Origin: Bacillus sp. T3
GTDB taxonomy: Bacteria > Bacillota > Bacilli > Bacillales > Cytobacillaceae
Direction of reading: 5' to 3'
Length of the DNA: 64,000 nt
NCBI RefSeq assembly: GCF_033449965.1
Contig: NZ_CP137761.1
Coordinates: forward strand, 3,534,001-3,598,000
The first letter of the stretch is position 1. Each line of letters begins with the position of its first letter. The position numbers and the translations under genes are program-made. Shown here in pieces: positions 35,168 through 47,787 of this stretch. The notes beneath the pieces are model-generated. The model was not told the origin of the DNA, did no database searches, and saw nothing but the letters and a program-made list of their open reading frames with translations.

Positions 35168-36255
35168 TCACCTCGTCTCCTCTTTCCGCTCCTTAGCACG
35201 CAGTTGACCACATGCGGCATCAATATCATGCCCATGTTCACGACGAATTGTTACATTTACGCCGTGTTTTTTTAAGGTCTTTTCAAATTCAAAAATTTGA
35301 TGCCTTGGAGTTCTGACATAATCACGTTCGGGTACATAGTTTACTGGGATTAAATTGACATGGCATTTGATTCCTTTGATTAACCTTGCTAATTCCTCAG
35401 CATGCTCAACACGGTCGTTCACACCACCAAATAAGCCATACTCAAAGCTGACGCGTCTTCCGGTTTTGTCAATATAATAGCGGACCGCTTCCATTAAATC
35501 AGGAAGTTTATAAGCACGATTGATCGGCATTAATCTGCTTCTAATCTCCGTATTTGGAGCGTGCAACGAAATCGCAAAATTAATTTGCATATTCTCGTCC
35601 GCAAATTGATAGATCTTTGGAATAATCCCGCTTGTTGAAACTGTAATATGGCGTGCTCCAATATTTAAGCCTTGTTCACTATTACAGATTTTTAAAAACG
35701 AGAGCATATTATCATAGTTATCAAATGGTTCACCAATTCCCATAATAACAATCGAACTGACTCTTTCTTCCGTTTCATCAAGGGCCTGCTGTACTTTAAC
35801 AACCTGTGCAACGATTTCTCCAGCCTCTAAATTTCGTTTTAACCCACCAAGTGTTGATGCACAAAACGTACAGCCAATCCGACAGCCAACCTGTGTGGTG
35901 ACACAAACAGAATTTCCGTAATCATGACGCATTAACACTGTTTCAATCGAAACGCCATCCTTTAACTCAAATAAAAACTTAATGGTTCCATCTGATGAGG
36001 TTTGTTGGATAATCGTTTTTAAAGTCGTTAACACAAAGTTTTCGCCAAGCTTATCCCGTAATCCTTTCGAAAGGTTTGTCATTTCATCGAACGATGAAAT
36101 TCTTTTTTGTATAACCAATCAAAAATTTGTCCAGCACGAAATGGCTTTTCATTATTTTCCTTTAACCACTGCTGTAATTCCTCAAGTCTTAATGAATAAA
36201 TCGACGTTTTCTCTTCTATAGCTGTATGATTCTCTGTTGTATTGACACTTTCCAA
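35168..36255 (-). CDS. rlmN: 23S rRNA/tRNA adenine C2-methyltransferase RlmN (frameshift in this sequence)
   Basis: Radical-SAM enzyme methylating A2503 of 23S rRNA and A37 of tRNAs; CRIGCTFC holds the cluster cysteines. The N-terminal ~45 residues (SIYSLRLEELQQWLKENNEK, QIFDWLYKK) are in another frame: a run of six T (36103-36108, plus strand) should be seven. The repaired protein is 362 aa, as in B. subtilis. The start is probably TTG after AAGAAGGTG. Confidence 0.9.
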
Positions 36256-36259
36256 AGTA

Positions 36260-37610
36260 TTACACCTTCTTCCTTAAACAGGCAATATAAAAACCATCTG
36301 AACCGAAGTCCTGTGGCAGTATTTGCATTGAATATCCGTCAATCAATGGTCGAACCGCTTCTGGCATTCTTGCTTTAACGGTTAGGTCCCCTGTGAACTC
36401 GGGATGCTGTTCTAAAAATTTTTCGACAACAAGATGATTCTCTTCTTTATCTACCGTACATGTACTATACACTAAGATTCCATTTTTTTTAAGTAAAGGC
36501 GCTACAGAATCAAGCAGGTCCAGTTGTATATCCTGCAGACGATGAAGGTCAGCTTCATTCTTTGTGTATTTCATGTCAGGCTTGCGGCGCATCACACCAA
36601 GACCTGAACAAGGCGCATCTAACAGGATTCTATCAAAAGTTTCATGTACGAATTGCTCTTGAACCTTTCTTGAGTCAAGTGCCTTTACTTCAATATTATC
36701 GAGTTCCAAGCGCTTAGCATTAGACGAGATTAGCTTGACTTTATGCTCATGCAAATCGAGGGAGGTTACTGATCCCGTTCGCTCTAATTTTTCAGCTATA
36801 TGTGTCGATTTTCCACCTGGGGCTGCACAGGCATCGAGAATTTTATCATCGTGACTTATGTCTAGAGCATGAGCAACGAGCATTGAACTTTCATCTTGAA
36901 TCGTTAACAAGCCCTCTTTAAACGCGTTTGAATTGGCGAGATTGCCACGTAAACATTTTATTGCCTCCGGTAAAACCGCACTCTTTTCAACTTGGAATCC
37001 TTCTTCCTGCAAAACAGTCAAACAGTCATCCCGGTTAATTTTAGTAAAATTAACACGCGCAGTTTGCAGGGGTGCAGTTAAGTTTAACTCACACATTTCT
37101 TTAGTTTTCTCATAGCCTAATTGATCAACCCAGCGTGCGACGAGCCATTTCGGGTGACTCGTTTCAACTGAAAGACGCTCAACAGGATCCTTTATTTCGC
37201 TTAGGTCTCTTAATCCAGTCCGCTGAATATTCCGTAAAACACCATTTACAAGGCCGGATATCCCTTTATGGCCACGCCTTTTAGCAATTTCAACAGCCTC
37301 AAAAATCGCCGCCCTGTCCTGGAATTTTATCTAAAAAAACCATTTGATAAAGGGTGATTCTTAATAAATTTACGACCCAGCCCTCTACTTTTTTATTATT
37401 TTTCAAAAACGGTTCAAGATAATAGTCTAACGTCATTTTGCGTTGCAGAGTTCCGTAGATAAGCTCCGTTAAAAGGCCAACATCGATTTGCGCTATTTGA
37501 TTTTTCTCAATTGTTTTATTTAAAAGCAAATTACTGTAGGCTTGGTTTTTATCAATTGCCTCCAGTAAATCCACTGCTGTTTCTCGGACATTTTTCTTCG
37601 TTTGCTTCAT
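36260..37610 (-). CDS. rsmB: 16S rRNA (cytosine-967-C5)-methyltransferase RsmB (frameshift in this sequence)
   Basis: Restored length 449 aa. A NusB-like N-terminal domain (to ~140) precedes the Rossmann methyltransferase with DACAAPGGKSTHIAE, LLDAPCSGLGVMRR and the catalytic YSTCTVDKEEN. The frame breaks at CCTGG (37318-37322, plus strand), where DKIP should continue DRAAIFEAVEIAKRRGHKG. It overlaps the end of fmt. Confidence 0.9.
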
Positions 37611-37611
37611 C

Positions 37612-38553
37612 TTAATCTCCAATCTGATCACCGATGGTCAGAGAGACCTTGCCTTGTAAAAATTGAGTTGCAGGCATTCTCTTTTTCCCTGCTGGCTGCA
37701 ATTCCGTAATTTTTATAGCTGTCTCATTGCCCGTTGCAACGACTATTCCATCCTTAACTATGTCAAGGACAGTACCTGGTGTACCGTTCTTAGTTGTATT
37801 TATTTTTTTGGATTGCCAAATTTTAAGTGTTAATTCATTCCATATCGTATAAGCAACCGGCCATGGGTTCAGGCCACGAATTTGGTTATAAATTTCCTCA
37901 CCTGACTTGTGCCAATCAATCCTCTCTTGCTCACGTTTAATATTTGGAGCAAAAGTTGCTCTTTCTTCATCCTGAGGTATTGGAGTGAGTTGACCACCGA
38001 TTAGCTTCGGTAAGGTTTCAAGGAGCAATTCGCAACCAACTGCACTTAATTTATCATGAAGAGTTCCGACATTATCCTCTTCTGTAATTTCGACTTCAGC
38101 CTGGGTTAGGATATCACCAGCATCCAATTTTTCGGCCATATACATAATCGTAATGCCAGTCTTCTCCTTGCCTTGTAAAATCGAATAATGAATCGGTGCA
38201 CCTCCACGGAGCTCTGGTAACAACGAAGCGTGAACATTGATACAGCCGTATTTTGGTGCCTCCAATAATTGATTCGGTAAAATTTGCCCAAATGCTGCTG
38301 TCACAACTAAATCGGGTTGAAGCGCCAAGATCGGCTCCAACTCCTCCAGTCGCTTGATTTTTTCTGGTTGATAGACCGGAATCCCTCTTTTTACAGCTTC
38401 TACTTTTACAGGAGGCGGGGTCAATGTTTTTTTACGACCAACCGGGCGATCCGGCTGGGTTACGACTGCGATCACTTCATAGCCATTGTCAACAAGTGCA
38501 CTTAAGATTGGCACCGAAAAATCTGGGGTTCCCATAAAAATAATTTTCGTCAT
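37612..38553 (-). CDS. fmt: Methionyl-tRNA formyltransferase
   Basis: 313 aa. It formylates initiator Met-tRNA with 10-formyl-THF. FMGTPDFSVPIL (N-terminus) and NVHASLLPELRGGAPIH hold the catalytic residues. It overlaps def by four bases; the two act in sequence on N-terminal Met. Confidence 0.96.
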   Translation of the reverse strand: MTKIIFMGTPDFSVPILSALVDNGYEVIAVVTQPDRPVGRKKTLTPPPVKVEAVKRGIPVYQPEKIKRLEELEPILALQPDLVVTAAFGQILPNQLLEAPKYGCINVHASLLPELRGGAPIHYSILQGKEKTGITIMYMAEKLDAGDILTQAEVEITEEDNVGTLHDKLSAVGCELLLETLPKLIGGQLTPIPQDEERATFAPNIKREQERIDWHKSGEEIYNQIRGLNPWPVAYTIWNELTLKIWQSKKINTTKNGTPGTVLDIVKDGIVVATGNETAIKITELQPAGKKRMPATQFLQGKVSLTIGDQIGD

Positions 38554-39035
38554 TCCTCCTCGCCTCCTTCCATTTCACTTTCAGTCAAATACTTCGTTAC
38601 TTTTGAAGTAAATAAAACACCATCTAAATGGTCCATTTCATGCTGAATGGCTCTAGCTAAAAATTCCTCTGCCTCAATTAGGAATGTTCTGCCTTTGCGG
38701 TCCTGTGCTTGGACCTTTACATAGTTTGAACGCGTTACTTCGCCATATATTCCAGGAAAGCTTAAACAACCTTCAGGACCAGTTTGACTCCTGGATTGTT
38801 GGATTAATTTAGGATTGATTAACTCAATTGTTCCAAGTTCATCATCTATATCAACAATCGCAATCCGCTGTTTTAAGCCAATTTGTGGTGCAGCCAAGCC
38901 TACTCCATCATGTTCAATCATTGTATCGTACATATCATCCAATAGTTTTGCCAGTTTTTTATCAAATACAGTCACTTTGTCACAGCTAGTTTCTAAAATT
39001 TCTGCAGGATAGGTTACTATTTTTCGAATTGCCAA
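38550..39035 (-). CDS. def: Peptide deformylase
   Basis: 161 aa from a TTG start placed seven bases after GGAGG; the ATG frame upstream adds 11 unlikely residues. It removes the formyl group from nascent proteins. Motifs GVGLAAPQIG, EGCLSFPG (metal Cys) and QHEMDHLDG (metal His and catalytic Glu) are intact. Confidence 0.94.
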   Translation of the reverse strand: MAIRKIVTYPAEILETSCDKVTVFDKKLAKLLDDMYDTMIEHDGVGLAAPQIGLKQRIAIVDIDDELGTIELINPKLIQQSRSQTGPEGCLSFPGIYGEVTRSNYVKVQAQDRKGRTFLIEAEEFLARAIQHEMDHLDGVLFTSKVTKYLTESEMEGGEEE

Positions 39036-39079
39036 TGCCGTTCCTCCAATTGTTTCACATAATAACATTCTCTAGACAT

Positions 39080-41492
39080 TTACATAAGGATAAATGGATT
39101 CATATCGATTGATATTTGTAATCCATTTGAAGATGTTTCTTGTAAAAATTGTTCCGTTACTTTTTTCATTGATTTTGCTAACTCTGGTTCCCGCTTGTAT
39201 TTTATCAAACATTGATAGCGATATCTATCTTTGATCCTCGGAATGGGCGATGCGACAGGTCCGAGGATCACCGCTTTATCCGAGAGCTGGGAACGTAAAT
39301 AGCGCGTAATTTTCTCGGTTACCGAGACGACCTTCATTAGATCCAAATGACTGATCGTCACAAGCGCCAAATAATAAAATGGTGGATAGCGATGAATTTT
39401 TCGCATCATCATCTCTTTAGCATAAAAACGATCAAAATCCTGAGCCCCAGCAAGCTCGATACTGTAGTGCTCAGGGGTATACGTCTGGATGACCACTTCT
39501 CCTGGTAGCTTGTGCCGACCAGCTCTCCCGCTCACCTGGGTCAAAAGCTGAAATGTTTTTTCAGATGCCCGAAAATCAGGTAAATGAAGCATCGTGTCTG
39601 CCGACAGAACCCCGACTAATGTAATATTAGGAAAATCAAGTCCCTTTGCAATCATCTGCGTACCGAGTAAAATATCCGCTTTTCCCTGCTGAAACTCTGT
39701 TAATAGTTTTTCATGCGAACCTTTGCGCGTCGTTGTGTCAACATCCATACGGATAACCTTTGCCGCTGGGAGTAACTTACCTAACTCCTCTTCTACCTTT
39801 TGCGTACCCGTTCCAAAATAGCGAATATGCTCACTTTGACATTCCTGGACACGTATTTGGCACATTAGCATCATAACCACAATAATGACATTTCATATTA
39901 TTTTGAACTCGATGATAGGTTAAGGAGATTTCACAATGGGGACAAAGGATGACATACCCGCAGTCCCGACACATGACAAACGAAGAATGACCGCGTTTAT
40001 TCAAAAATAGAACCGTCTGTTGCTTCTTTTCGAGGCGGTCCTGCAGCTTCTCAAATAAAGCTTTTGAAAACATGGAGCGGTTCCCTTCCCGAAGTTCTTC
40101 TCTCATGTCAACAATTTGGACTGTAGGCAACGCTTGATCATTCATTCTTTTTGAAAGAGTTAATTGATGATAAACACCTTTTTGAGCACGAGCAAATGTT
40201 TCAAGCGATGGGGTGGCACTGCCGAGGACAACAGGACATTGATAGCGATTTGCTCGTTGAATCGCTACATCCCGAGCATGATAACGGGGATTTTCCTCCT
40301 GCTTATAGCTTGTTTCATGCTCCTCATCAATAATGATAATCCCCAAATTTTCAAATGGTGCAAAGATGGCTGATCGTGCACCCACAACAACTTGTACCTC
40401 TTTACGTTGAATTTTGCGCCATTCATCGTATTTTTCTCCAGCTGACAATCCGCTGTGCAATACTGCAACCAAATCTCCAAATCTTCCTTTAAACCGATTC
40501 ACCATTTGCGGTGTTAAGGCGATTTCAGGAACAAGAACAATCGCTTCCTTCCCTTTCTCAATCACCTGTTGGATTGATTGAAGATAAATCTCCGTTTTTC
40601 CACTTCCTGTAATTCCATATAACAGAAATACATCATGGCGCGCTTCATTAATCGTTGAAAGAATCGGTGTTATCGCTTGTTCCTGCTGAGCTGTTAAAAC
40701 AAGTGGTTCTGTTCTTTTGAACTCGCGCTCAGCATACGGATCACGGTAGACTTCCATCTCCTGCTGTGTAAGCAGCCCTTTATCAACTAAATTTTTTATC
40801 GTTGTGCTATTGGTGGATAACTTCGTTAGCAGTTGCCGCAATTCGATTGGCTCAGGATGTTCGATGAAATATTCAACAATTTGCTTTTGTTTTTTCGCAT
40901 TATTCAAATGGTCCTTTTCAAGTTGAAGCTCCTCAATTGATCGCTTAGGAAGAACATGCATGATTTTCTTTTTCTTCGTTCTTTCCTTCACCTCATACCG
41001 TACTTCGATTGTTCCATTAGCTGCTTCCTTTTTGACGATGGGTACTAAATGATGCTTTAATGCATCCTTCCAAGACAGCACATTGTCCTCCAAAAAAAAC
41101 GGACGTAATTTTTCATGGAGATCGACAATGGTAGCATGAGGGGCGAGATAAATATTCTTTTCATATTGTGCTTTCAAGGCAGCTGGAATCATAGCTTGAT
41201 AGGCGGAAATTTTTGTACAGAGTGCCTCTCTGGTCAACCAATCGCTAAGTTCAAGCATCTCCTGATTTAACACAGGAGTTAAATCCATCGGTTCAATGAT
41301 TTCCTTAAGCTTTGAAAAGTCAGAATGTGATTTAAGCTCAAGTACAAATCCTTGAATATTCCGAGGTCCAAACGGCACTATCACTCGCATCCCAGGTTCA
41401 ATCATCCCTTGCCATTGCTCGGGAATAAGATAATCAAAGCCTTTATCTGTTTGTTTTGCCGCTACGTCTACAATTACACTAGCGATATTCAT
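39080..41492 (-). CDS. priA: Primosomal replication-restart helicase PriA (frameshift in this sequence)
   Basis: Restored length 803 aa. The 3'-DNA-binding and winged-helix domains (to ~240) precede LYGITGSGKTEIY, IIDEEHETSYK and GSATPSLET. The zinc region with CRDCGY, CPHCE and CHYCG then breaks at CCTGG (39844-39848, plus strand), where NTCP should continue ECQSEHIRYFGTGTQKVEEE. The last part carries GTQMIAKGLDFPN and SGRAGR. Confidence 0.92.
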
Positions 41493-41507
41493 TGATTCAT
41501 CATCCTA

Positions 41508-42699
41508 TTATAGTAGCGAAATTTGTTCAAGTAATTTTTGGGCAACCTCGTGCTTTGTCATAATTGGCAATTCAAGACTTGTCCCATCCTTTTTGAAAAT
41601 CGTCACAATATTCGTTTCAGTCCCAAAGCCGGCGCCAGCCGTTTTAACATTGTTAGCAACAATCATATCGGCATTTTTCTTTTTTAATTTTCCCATCGCA
41701 TATTCCTCAACATGCTCCGTCTCCGCAGCAAAACCAACTAGGATTTGATGGGTCTTTTTTTGACCAAGTTCAAATAGGATATCCTTCGTTCTTTCAAGCT
41801 CTAATACCTTTTCACCAGGTTGTTTCTTCATTTTCTGTTCGTGGCTTATTTTTGGACGATAATCTGCCACAGCAGCCGTCTTTATCACGATATCGGCCTC
41901 ATCATATTGCGTGATGACAGCTTGATACATATCCTCAGCACTCTTTACATTGACAACGGTCACACCATTTGGGACAGGAATATTTACCGGTCCGGAAATT
42001 AAGATGACTTCTGCCCCTGCCTTTGCTGCTTCTTCAGCAATCGCATAGCCCATTTTTCCTGTTGAATGGTTGGTTATATAGCGAACAGGATCAATTTTTT
42101 CCTGGGTTGGGCCGGCTGTAACAATCACTTTTTTACCGACAAGCGTTTGGTTTGATTGATTAAAATAATGATCAATGATTTCGACAATCTTTTCCGGCTC
42201 TTCTAATCTACCTTTGCCGACATAACCACATGCTAAGTAGCCTTCACTAGGTTCAATAAAGCGATAGCCGTATTGTGCTAAAATCGCGATATTTTTTTTG
42301 ACCGCAGGATGATCATACATATGGACATTCATGGCTGGGGCAATCCAAACTGGTGCGGTTGCGGCAAGTAATGTTGTCGTAATCATATTATCAGCAATTC
42401 CATTAGCCAGCTTCCCAATTGTATTGGCAGTAGCTGGTGCAACGATTATTAAGTCAGCCCAATCCGCTAAATCAATGTGAGCGATAACCCTTGAATCCTT
42501 TTCATCAAATGTATCGGTATACACATCATTTTTTGATAATGCTTGGAAGGTTAATGGTGTCACAAACTGTGCTGCTGCATCACTGAGGATCACTTTTACA
42601 TTGATTCCTGCTTGCGTGAGCTTACTTGTTAGTGCTGCAGCCTTGTAAACGGCAATGCCACCTGGTTACACAAAGTAAAATCTTTTTTCCGTTCAACAT
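41508..42699 (-). CDS. coaBC: Phosphopantothenoylcysteine synthetase/decarboxylase CoaBC (frameshift in this sequence)
   Basis: Restored length 396 aa. The flavin decarboxylase CoaC half (with APAMNVHMYDHP) is followed by the CTP-dependent CoaB half (TAGPTQEKIDPVRYITNHSTGKMG). The N-terminus MLNGKKILLCVT is in another frame: a CCTGG at 42661-42665 (plus strand) stands where GTA ACC GGT GGC (VTGG) is expected. Start by ATG at 42699 after GGGGGT. Confidence 0.9.
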
Positions 42700-42762
42700 A
42701 TAGGTACCCCCACTATAACAATTTCTATCTTCCATTATGCAAGAATACTTCTTTTTTTTCAC

Positions 42763-42800
42763 CTAAAATAAAATAACAACCTGCTAAAGGTTGTTATTTT
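42763..42800 (-). terminator. Terminator of gmk-rpoZ
   Basis: AAAATAACAACC (42770-42781) and GGTTGTTATTTT (42789-42800) form a perfect 12-bp stem followed by ATTTTAGG. Part of the transcription probably continues into coaBC. Confidence 0.75.
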
Positions 42801-42809
42801 ACTTGTTTA

Positions 42810-43031
42810 TTATTCAACAGAAGTATCATCATGTTTTGGTTCGTTCGTAAATGTTAGCTTTCCTGCATGGATTTCTTCCAATGAGCGACCTACATTTTTA
42901 TGAGAAACGTATTTCCCAAGCTTGTAGTCGTTTGTTTCTTGTAGATTTCTAGCTCTTTTGGCTGCAACAGAAACCAATGAGTATTTTGAATCAATCTTAG
43001 TTAATAAAGAATCAATCGAAGGATAAAGCAT
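42810..43031 (-). CDS. rpoZ: DNA-directed RNA polymerase omega subunit
   Basis: 73 aa. MLYPSIDSLLTKIDSKYSLV and VAAKRARNL are typical of omega, which helps beta-prime folding. It starts three bases after gmk. Confidence 0.95.
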   Translation of the reverse strand: MLYPSIDSLLTKIDSKYSLVSVAAKRARNLQETNDYKLGKYVSHKNVGRSLEEIHAGKLTFTNEPKHDDTSVE

Positions 43032-43033
43032 GT

Positions 43034-43649
43034 TTAATCAACCTCCAGCATATTTTTATAGCGTTGTTCAATTCTTGTTCTACGGCAATGCTCTGCGATG
43101 ACGATGGCCTTGATTTTCTCAACAGCATGTTCTACTTGATCATTCTCAACTACATAATCATATAAGGACATCATTTCTATTTCTTCTTTGGCAACTGTCA
43201 TTCGATTATTAATAACTTCCTCAGTTTCTGTGCCCCTTGTCGTAATTCGATTCTTCAATTCGCTTAAAGATGGAGGGGCTAAAAATATAAATAAACCTTC
43301 AGGAAATTTTTCTCTAACCTGCTGTGCACCTTGAACTTCAATTTCGAGAAATACATCTTTTCCATTATCTAATGTTTCTCTCACATAATCAACAGGGGTG
43401 CCATAATAATTCCCAACAAACTCGGCGTACTCAAGCAACTTCCCTTGTGATATTAAGCTTTCAAATTCAGCTCGTGTTTTAAAGAAATAATCGACTCCAT
43501 CAACTTCACCCTCACGTGGCAATCTCGTTGTCATTGAAATCGAATACTCAAAAGCCGTATTGGGATGGGAAAAAATTGCTTTCCGAACTGTACCCTTTCC
43601 AACACCGGATGGTCCTGGAAAGTACAATTAATAAACCTTTATCCTGCAT
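43034..43649 (-). CDS. gmk: Guanylate kinase (frameshift in this sequence)
   Basis: Restored length 204 aa, equal to B. subtilis Gmk. It phosphorylates GMP to GDP. The frame breaks at the P loop: MQDKGLLIVLS is followed by CCTGG (43614-43618, plus strand) where TCC GGA CCA (SGPSGVGKGTV) is expected. An intact CCGG lies six bases away at 43605-43608. The remainder, with SISMTTRLPREGEVDG, is normal. Confidence 0.92.
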
Positions 43650-43660
43650 ATCTGTAAATC

Positions 43661-43924
43661 CTACCCTTCTTCAATGATATCCTCACGGTTATTTAATCTT
43701 TGCGCAACGGTTTCAGGTTGAACAGCAGATAATATCACATGATCGCTATCCATAATCATTACGGCTCGAGTCCGTCTCCCGTAAGTTGCATCAATTAAAG
43801 ACCCTCGATCGCGAGCATCTTGAATAATTCTCTTAATCGGTGCGGATTCAGGACTTACGATAGAAATTATTCTATTTGCAGAAACAATGTTGCCAAAACC
43901 AATATTGATTAATTTTATCCCCAT
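43661..43924 (-). CDS. remA: Extracellular matrix regulator RemA
   Basis: 87 aa (YlzA). RemA is a DNA-binding activator of biofilm matrix and osmoprotection genes. MGIKLINIGFGNIVSANRII and DATYGRRTRAVIIM-like sequence match the family. Located between yloC and gmk as in B. subtilis. Confidence 0.94.
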   Translation of the reverse strand: MGIKLINIGFGNIVSANRIISIVSPESAPIKRIIQDARDRGSLIDATYGRRTRAVMIMDSDHVILSAVQPETVAQRLNNREDIIEEG

Positions 43925-43983
43925 AGGAATCCCCCAACTTACCTCTCATTATTTTTACCGCAGATTTGATACCCTAAACCGTT

Positions 43984-44858
43984 TTACTCGATATTCTGTA
44001 CCTGCTCTTTAATTTTCTCGAGCAAGCTTTTCATTTCCACTACTTCACTGGCAATAGTAGAATCATTTGCTTTAGAACCAATTGTATTGACTTCTCGATT
44101 CATTTCTTGAACAAGGAAATCAAGTTTTCTACCAACCGGCTCCTTAAGCAGGATAATTTTTTGAAACTGTTGTATATGGCTATCGAGCCTGGTTAGCTCT
44201 TCGCTAATATCCGCTTTTTCAGCAAAGACGGCGACCTCGGTTAATATTCTGGCTTCATCTATTTGTCCAGCAAGGAAATCCTGCATTCGCTTTGTTAATC
44301 GCTCTTGATACTGATTTACAACTCTCGGTGTCAGTTCTCTTAGCCCAATTACACGTTGTTTTATCTGGGTTAAATTTTCTGAGATATCTCGTGCTAAAGC
44401 CTCTCCTTCTGTCTGTCTCATCGCTTTGAGACCAAGTGCAGCTTCCTCAACCGCTTCAATAACTAGAAGTTCGAGTTCACCATTTTCTTCATCGCTTTCT
44501 TCAATGCTAATGATTTCTTCCCTTGCGATGAGTTCATTTAGAGAGATTTGTTGATCCAATCCGTATTTTTGATTGATGCTCGTTATGTATTGGTAGTATT
44601 GATCAAGCAGGCTCCAATCGATTTGAACTTTTCGATTAACAACGGCTTCACCGGATAAGGTTACAAATACTTCTACTCTTCCTCTAAGTATATGGTCACC
44701 TAGCTTCTTTTTCAATTTATCTTCTATTTTTAATAGTTGTCTTGGCATTCGAAAATAAAATTCACAAAAACGATGATTCACTGTTTTCAGTTCGACCGTG
44801 ACGCTAAGGCGATCCGATTCTTTTTACTACGACCAAAACCTGTCATGCTTACGATCAT
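43984..44858 (-). CDS. yloC: YicC/YloC family endoribonuclease (frameshift in this sequence)
   Basis: Restored length 291 aa, identical to B. subtilis YloC. E. coli YicC is an RNase or adaptor acting on small RNAs. C-terminal GRKLDFLVQEMNREVNTIGSKA is the family signature. The start MIVSMTGFGRSKK is in another frame: one base is missing from the run at 44820-44825 (plus strand), after which ESDRLSVTVELKTVNHRF follows. Confidence 0.88.
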
Positions 44859-45014
44859 AATTTTTCCACATCCAATCTATGAAGAAAATCAATTAAGGCA
44901 GGTGAATCCTTGGATCTTTAAGTAATATTCTCTGTTTAGCCTGTCTGTTGTTTTCAGCTACAGCTGCTCCAATAAACAACAGGCTTCTATAATAACAGTA
45001 AAATTAATTTCATT

Positions 45015-45050
45015 ACAAAGAAAAGGTAATAGAGCCTCCCCTATTACCTT
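45015..45050 (-). terminator. Terminator of the Ca2+-ATPase gene
   Basis: AAGGTAATAG (45023-45032) pairs with CTATTACCTT (45041-45050), followed by TTCTTTGT on the minus strand. Confidence 0.75.
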
Positions 45051-45067
45051 GTGAATTATATCATACT

Positions 45068-47747
45068 TTATTTTGATTTTCTTGCGAAAAATGAGCCGGC
45101 AAGTAAAAAAGTTGGAATAGAGGATAATGCTGTAATTAAGAACCAATCTTTCGGGATAATTGGAATCGTATGGAAGATTGGTTGTAATGGTGGATAGTAG
45201 ATCACCACAAACATTAATAAAAATGAAGAAATGACCGCAAGCACTAAGTACTTATTTCCAAACGGATTCCGCGACAGAACTGAACGCTCACTGCGGCAGT
45301 CAAATACGTGAATTAACTGTGCCATTACTAATGTTGCAAACGCAACGGTTTGTGCATAAGCAAGCGTGTCTGGCGATTTGTATGTCGTCATAAACGCTGC
45401 TAACGTCACTACACCAATTAGGAAGCCCCGCGAAATAACCTTCCAACCTAGACCTCTTGCAAATACACCTTCTCTTGGACTGCGCGGCTTACGTTTCATT
45501 ACATCCCCTTCAGGCTGATCAAGTCCGAGTGCCATCGCTGGCAGACCATCGGTGACAAGGTTTACCCACAGGATTTGAATCGGAACCAATGGTAACGGAA
45601 GCCCCATCAGCATCGCAAATAACATGACGAGGATTTCCCCTACATTTGAAGCTAACAGGTAACGGACGAATTTTCTAATATTTTCGTAGATATTCCGTCC
45701 TTCTTTAATCGCAGCTTTAATGGTTGCAAAATTATCATCTAATAAAACAATGGCAGAAGCTTCCTTGGCAACATCGGTACCGGTAATCCCCATGGCTACC
45801 CCGATATCTGCTGCTTTAATCGCAGGTGCATCGTTGACCCCGTCCCCTGTCATCGCTACAATATGACCACGATTTTGCAATGCTTTTACGATTTTTAATT
45901 TATGCTCAGGTGAGACTCGAGCAAACACGGATACATCCTCAACAACTTCTTCAAGCTCTTCAATTTCCATATCCGACAATTCCTTGCCTTCCATCACCTT
46001 ACTCTTGCCGGTTAAAATCCCCAACTGCTTGGCAATCGCTTTTGCCGTAATGACATGGTCACCGGTAATCATCACGGTCTTGATTCCGGCTTCACGACAT
46101 TCTCGCACCGCATGCTTTACTTCAGGTCGAGGCGGATCGATCATACCCTGTAAACCGATGAAAATTAAATCCTTCTCTGCCTCATCCTCATGAAGGATAA
46201 CTGTATTTTCCGGCATTGGTTTAAAGCCGATGGCAATGGTTCTTAATGCCTGTGAAGCTAGCTCGGTGATGGCAGCTTGAATCGTCCCCTTTGTGTCTGC
46301 TGATAGGAATTGTGTTTTATTATCCCAAAGCGCCGATTGACATTTTCCTAACAGCACGTCCAGGAGCACCTTTCGTGACAATAAATTGCTTACCAGCTTG
46401 ATCTTTAACCACGACGCTCATCATTTTCCGAGTTGAATCAAATGGAAATTCATGAATGATGTCAAACTGATTAAGCAATTGTTTGCGCTCATAACCAGCT
46501 TTCATTCCAGCAACGAGTAAGGCACCTTCCGTAGGGTCGCCATCGATAATATATTCTTTATTTTTCTGAGTAATTTCAGCGTGATTACAAAGCATACCAA
46601 ACATCAGCAATTGTTGAAGTGCCTTATTATTTTGTGGGCTGATAGTTTGGTCACGATGATAGAAGCTTCCTCTTGGTACATAGCCCACTCCATCAACTGT
46701 CCATGTCTTGCCCCCACTCCACAAATGAGTGACGGTCATTTTGTTTTGAGTCATCGTTCCCGTTTTATCAGAACAAATCACCGAAGCACACCCAAGTGTT
46801 TCGACCGCTGGGAGCTTCCTTACAATTGCATTTTTCTTAATCATCCGTTGTACACCAAGGCTCAGGGCTACTGTTACGATTGCTGGGAGGCCTTCCGGTA
46901 TGGCAGCAACGGCTAACGATACACCCGCTAAAAACATCGTATAAAGATCATGGCCTTGAAGCACACCTAAAACAACAACAAGGACGGTTAATAATAGAGC
47001 GGCAACAATTAATATTTTGCCTAATTGCTCCAAACGGCGCTGTAATGGAGTTTCCATTGTTTCTGCGGATTGAAGTAGGTCTGCAATTTGTCCCATTGCT
47101 GTTTTCATCCCGATCGCACAAACAATCCCAACCCCACTGCCGCGGGTAACCATTGTTCCCATGAACGCCATATTTTCTAGATCACCAATGCCAAGCTGCT
47201 GGTCCGCATTAAGAGAATCGGTATGCTTTTGGACAGGTAACGATTCCCCTGTTAACGCAGATTCTTCTATTTCCAAGCTTAATGCTTCTATTAATCTCAC
47301 ATCGGCACCAATTCGGTCGCCACTGACAAATTTTATCATGTCACCCGGAACGACCTCTTTCGATGGAATCTTAATCCAGTTCCCATCCCGTAATACTGTT
47401 ACCTGCGGTGCAGACAGTTCCTTTAACGCCTGCAGCGATTTCTCTGCTTTTCTTTCTTGAAAAAAACCAAGAAAGCCATTCACGATTACAATCGCAATGA
47501 TCGCAATTGCATCAATATATTCACCTAACAAACCCGAAATCAATGTGGCAGCAAGAAGAACAAGTACCATAAAGTCTTTAAATTGACTTAAGAATAGAAG
47601 TAAAGCGGATTGCTTCTCGCCTTCTTCGAGTTCATTATATCCGTACTGTTTTCTACGTTTGTTCACATCCTCATCGGACAATCCTAATGATAGGTCGGTG
47701 TTTAAGGCTTCTTCTACATCATTTCTACTCATTTCATGGAACTTCAT
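45068..47747 (-). CDS. yloB: P-type Ca2+-transporting ATPase YloB (frameshift in this sequence)
   Basis: Restored length 892 aa. SERCA-like pump: cation ATPase N-terminal domain, TGES actuator loop, phosphorylation site SDKTGTMTQ, PEGL in TM4, hinge TGDGVND, and six further C-terminal TMs. The frame breaks at CCAGG (46360-46364, plus strand), where TKGAP should continue DVLLGKCQSALW. B. subtilis YloB is a vegetative and spore calcium pump. Confidence 0.92.
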
Positions 47748-47787
47748 CCGGCCATCTCACTTCCTCCTCTTATATACAAAGCAACAT

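Noticed and set aside
44939..44985. Hairpin GCCTG..GTTGTTT/AAACAAC.AGGC between yloC and yloB as an extra terminator
   Set aside because: Large loop and mismatches with no T tract; the better terminator is at 45015-45050.
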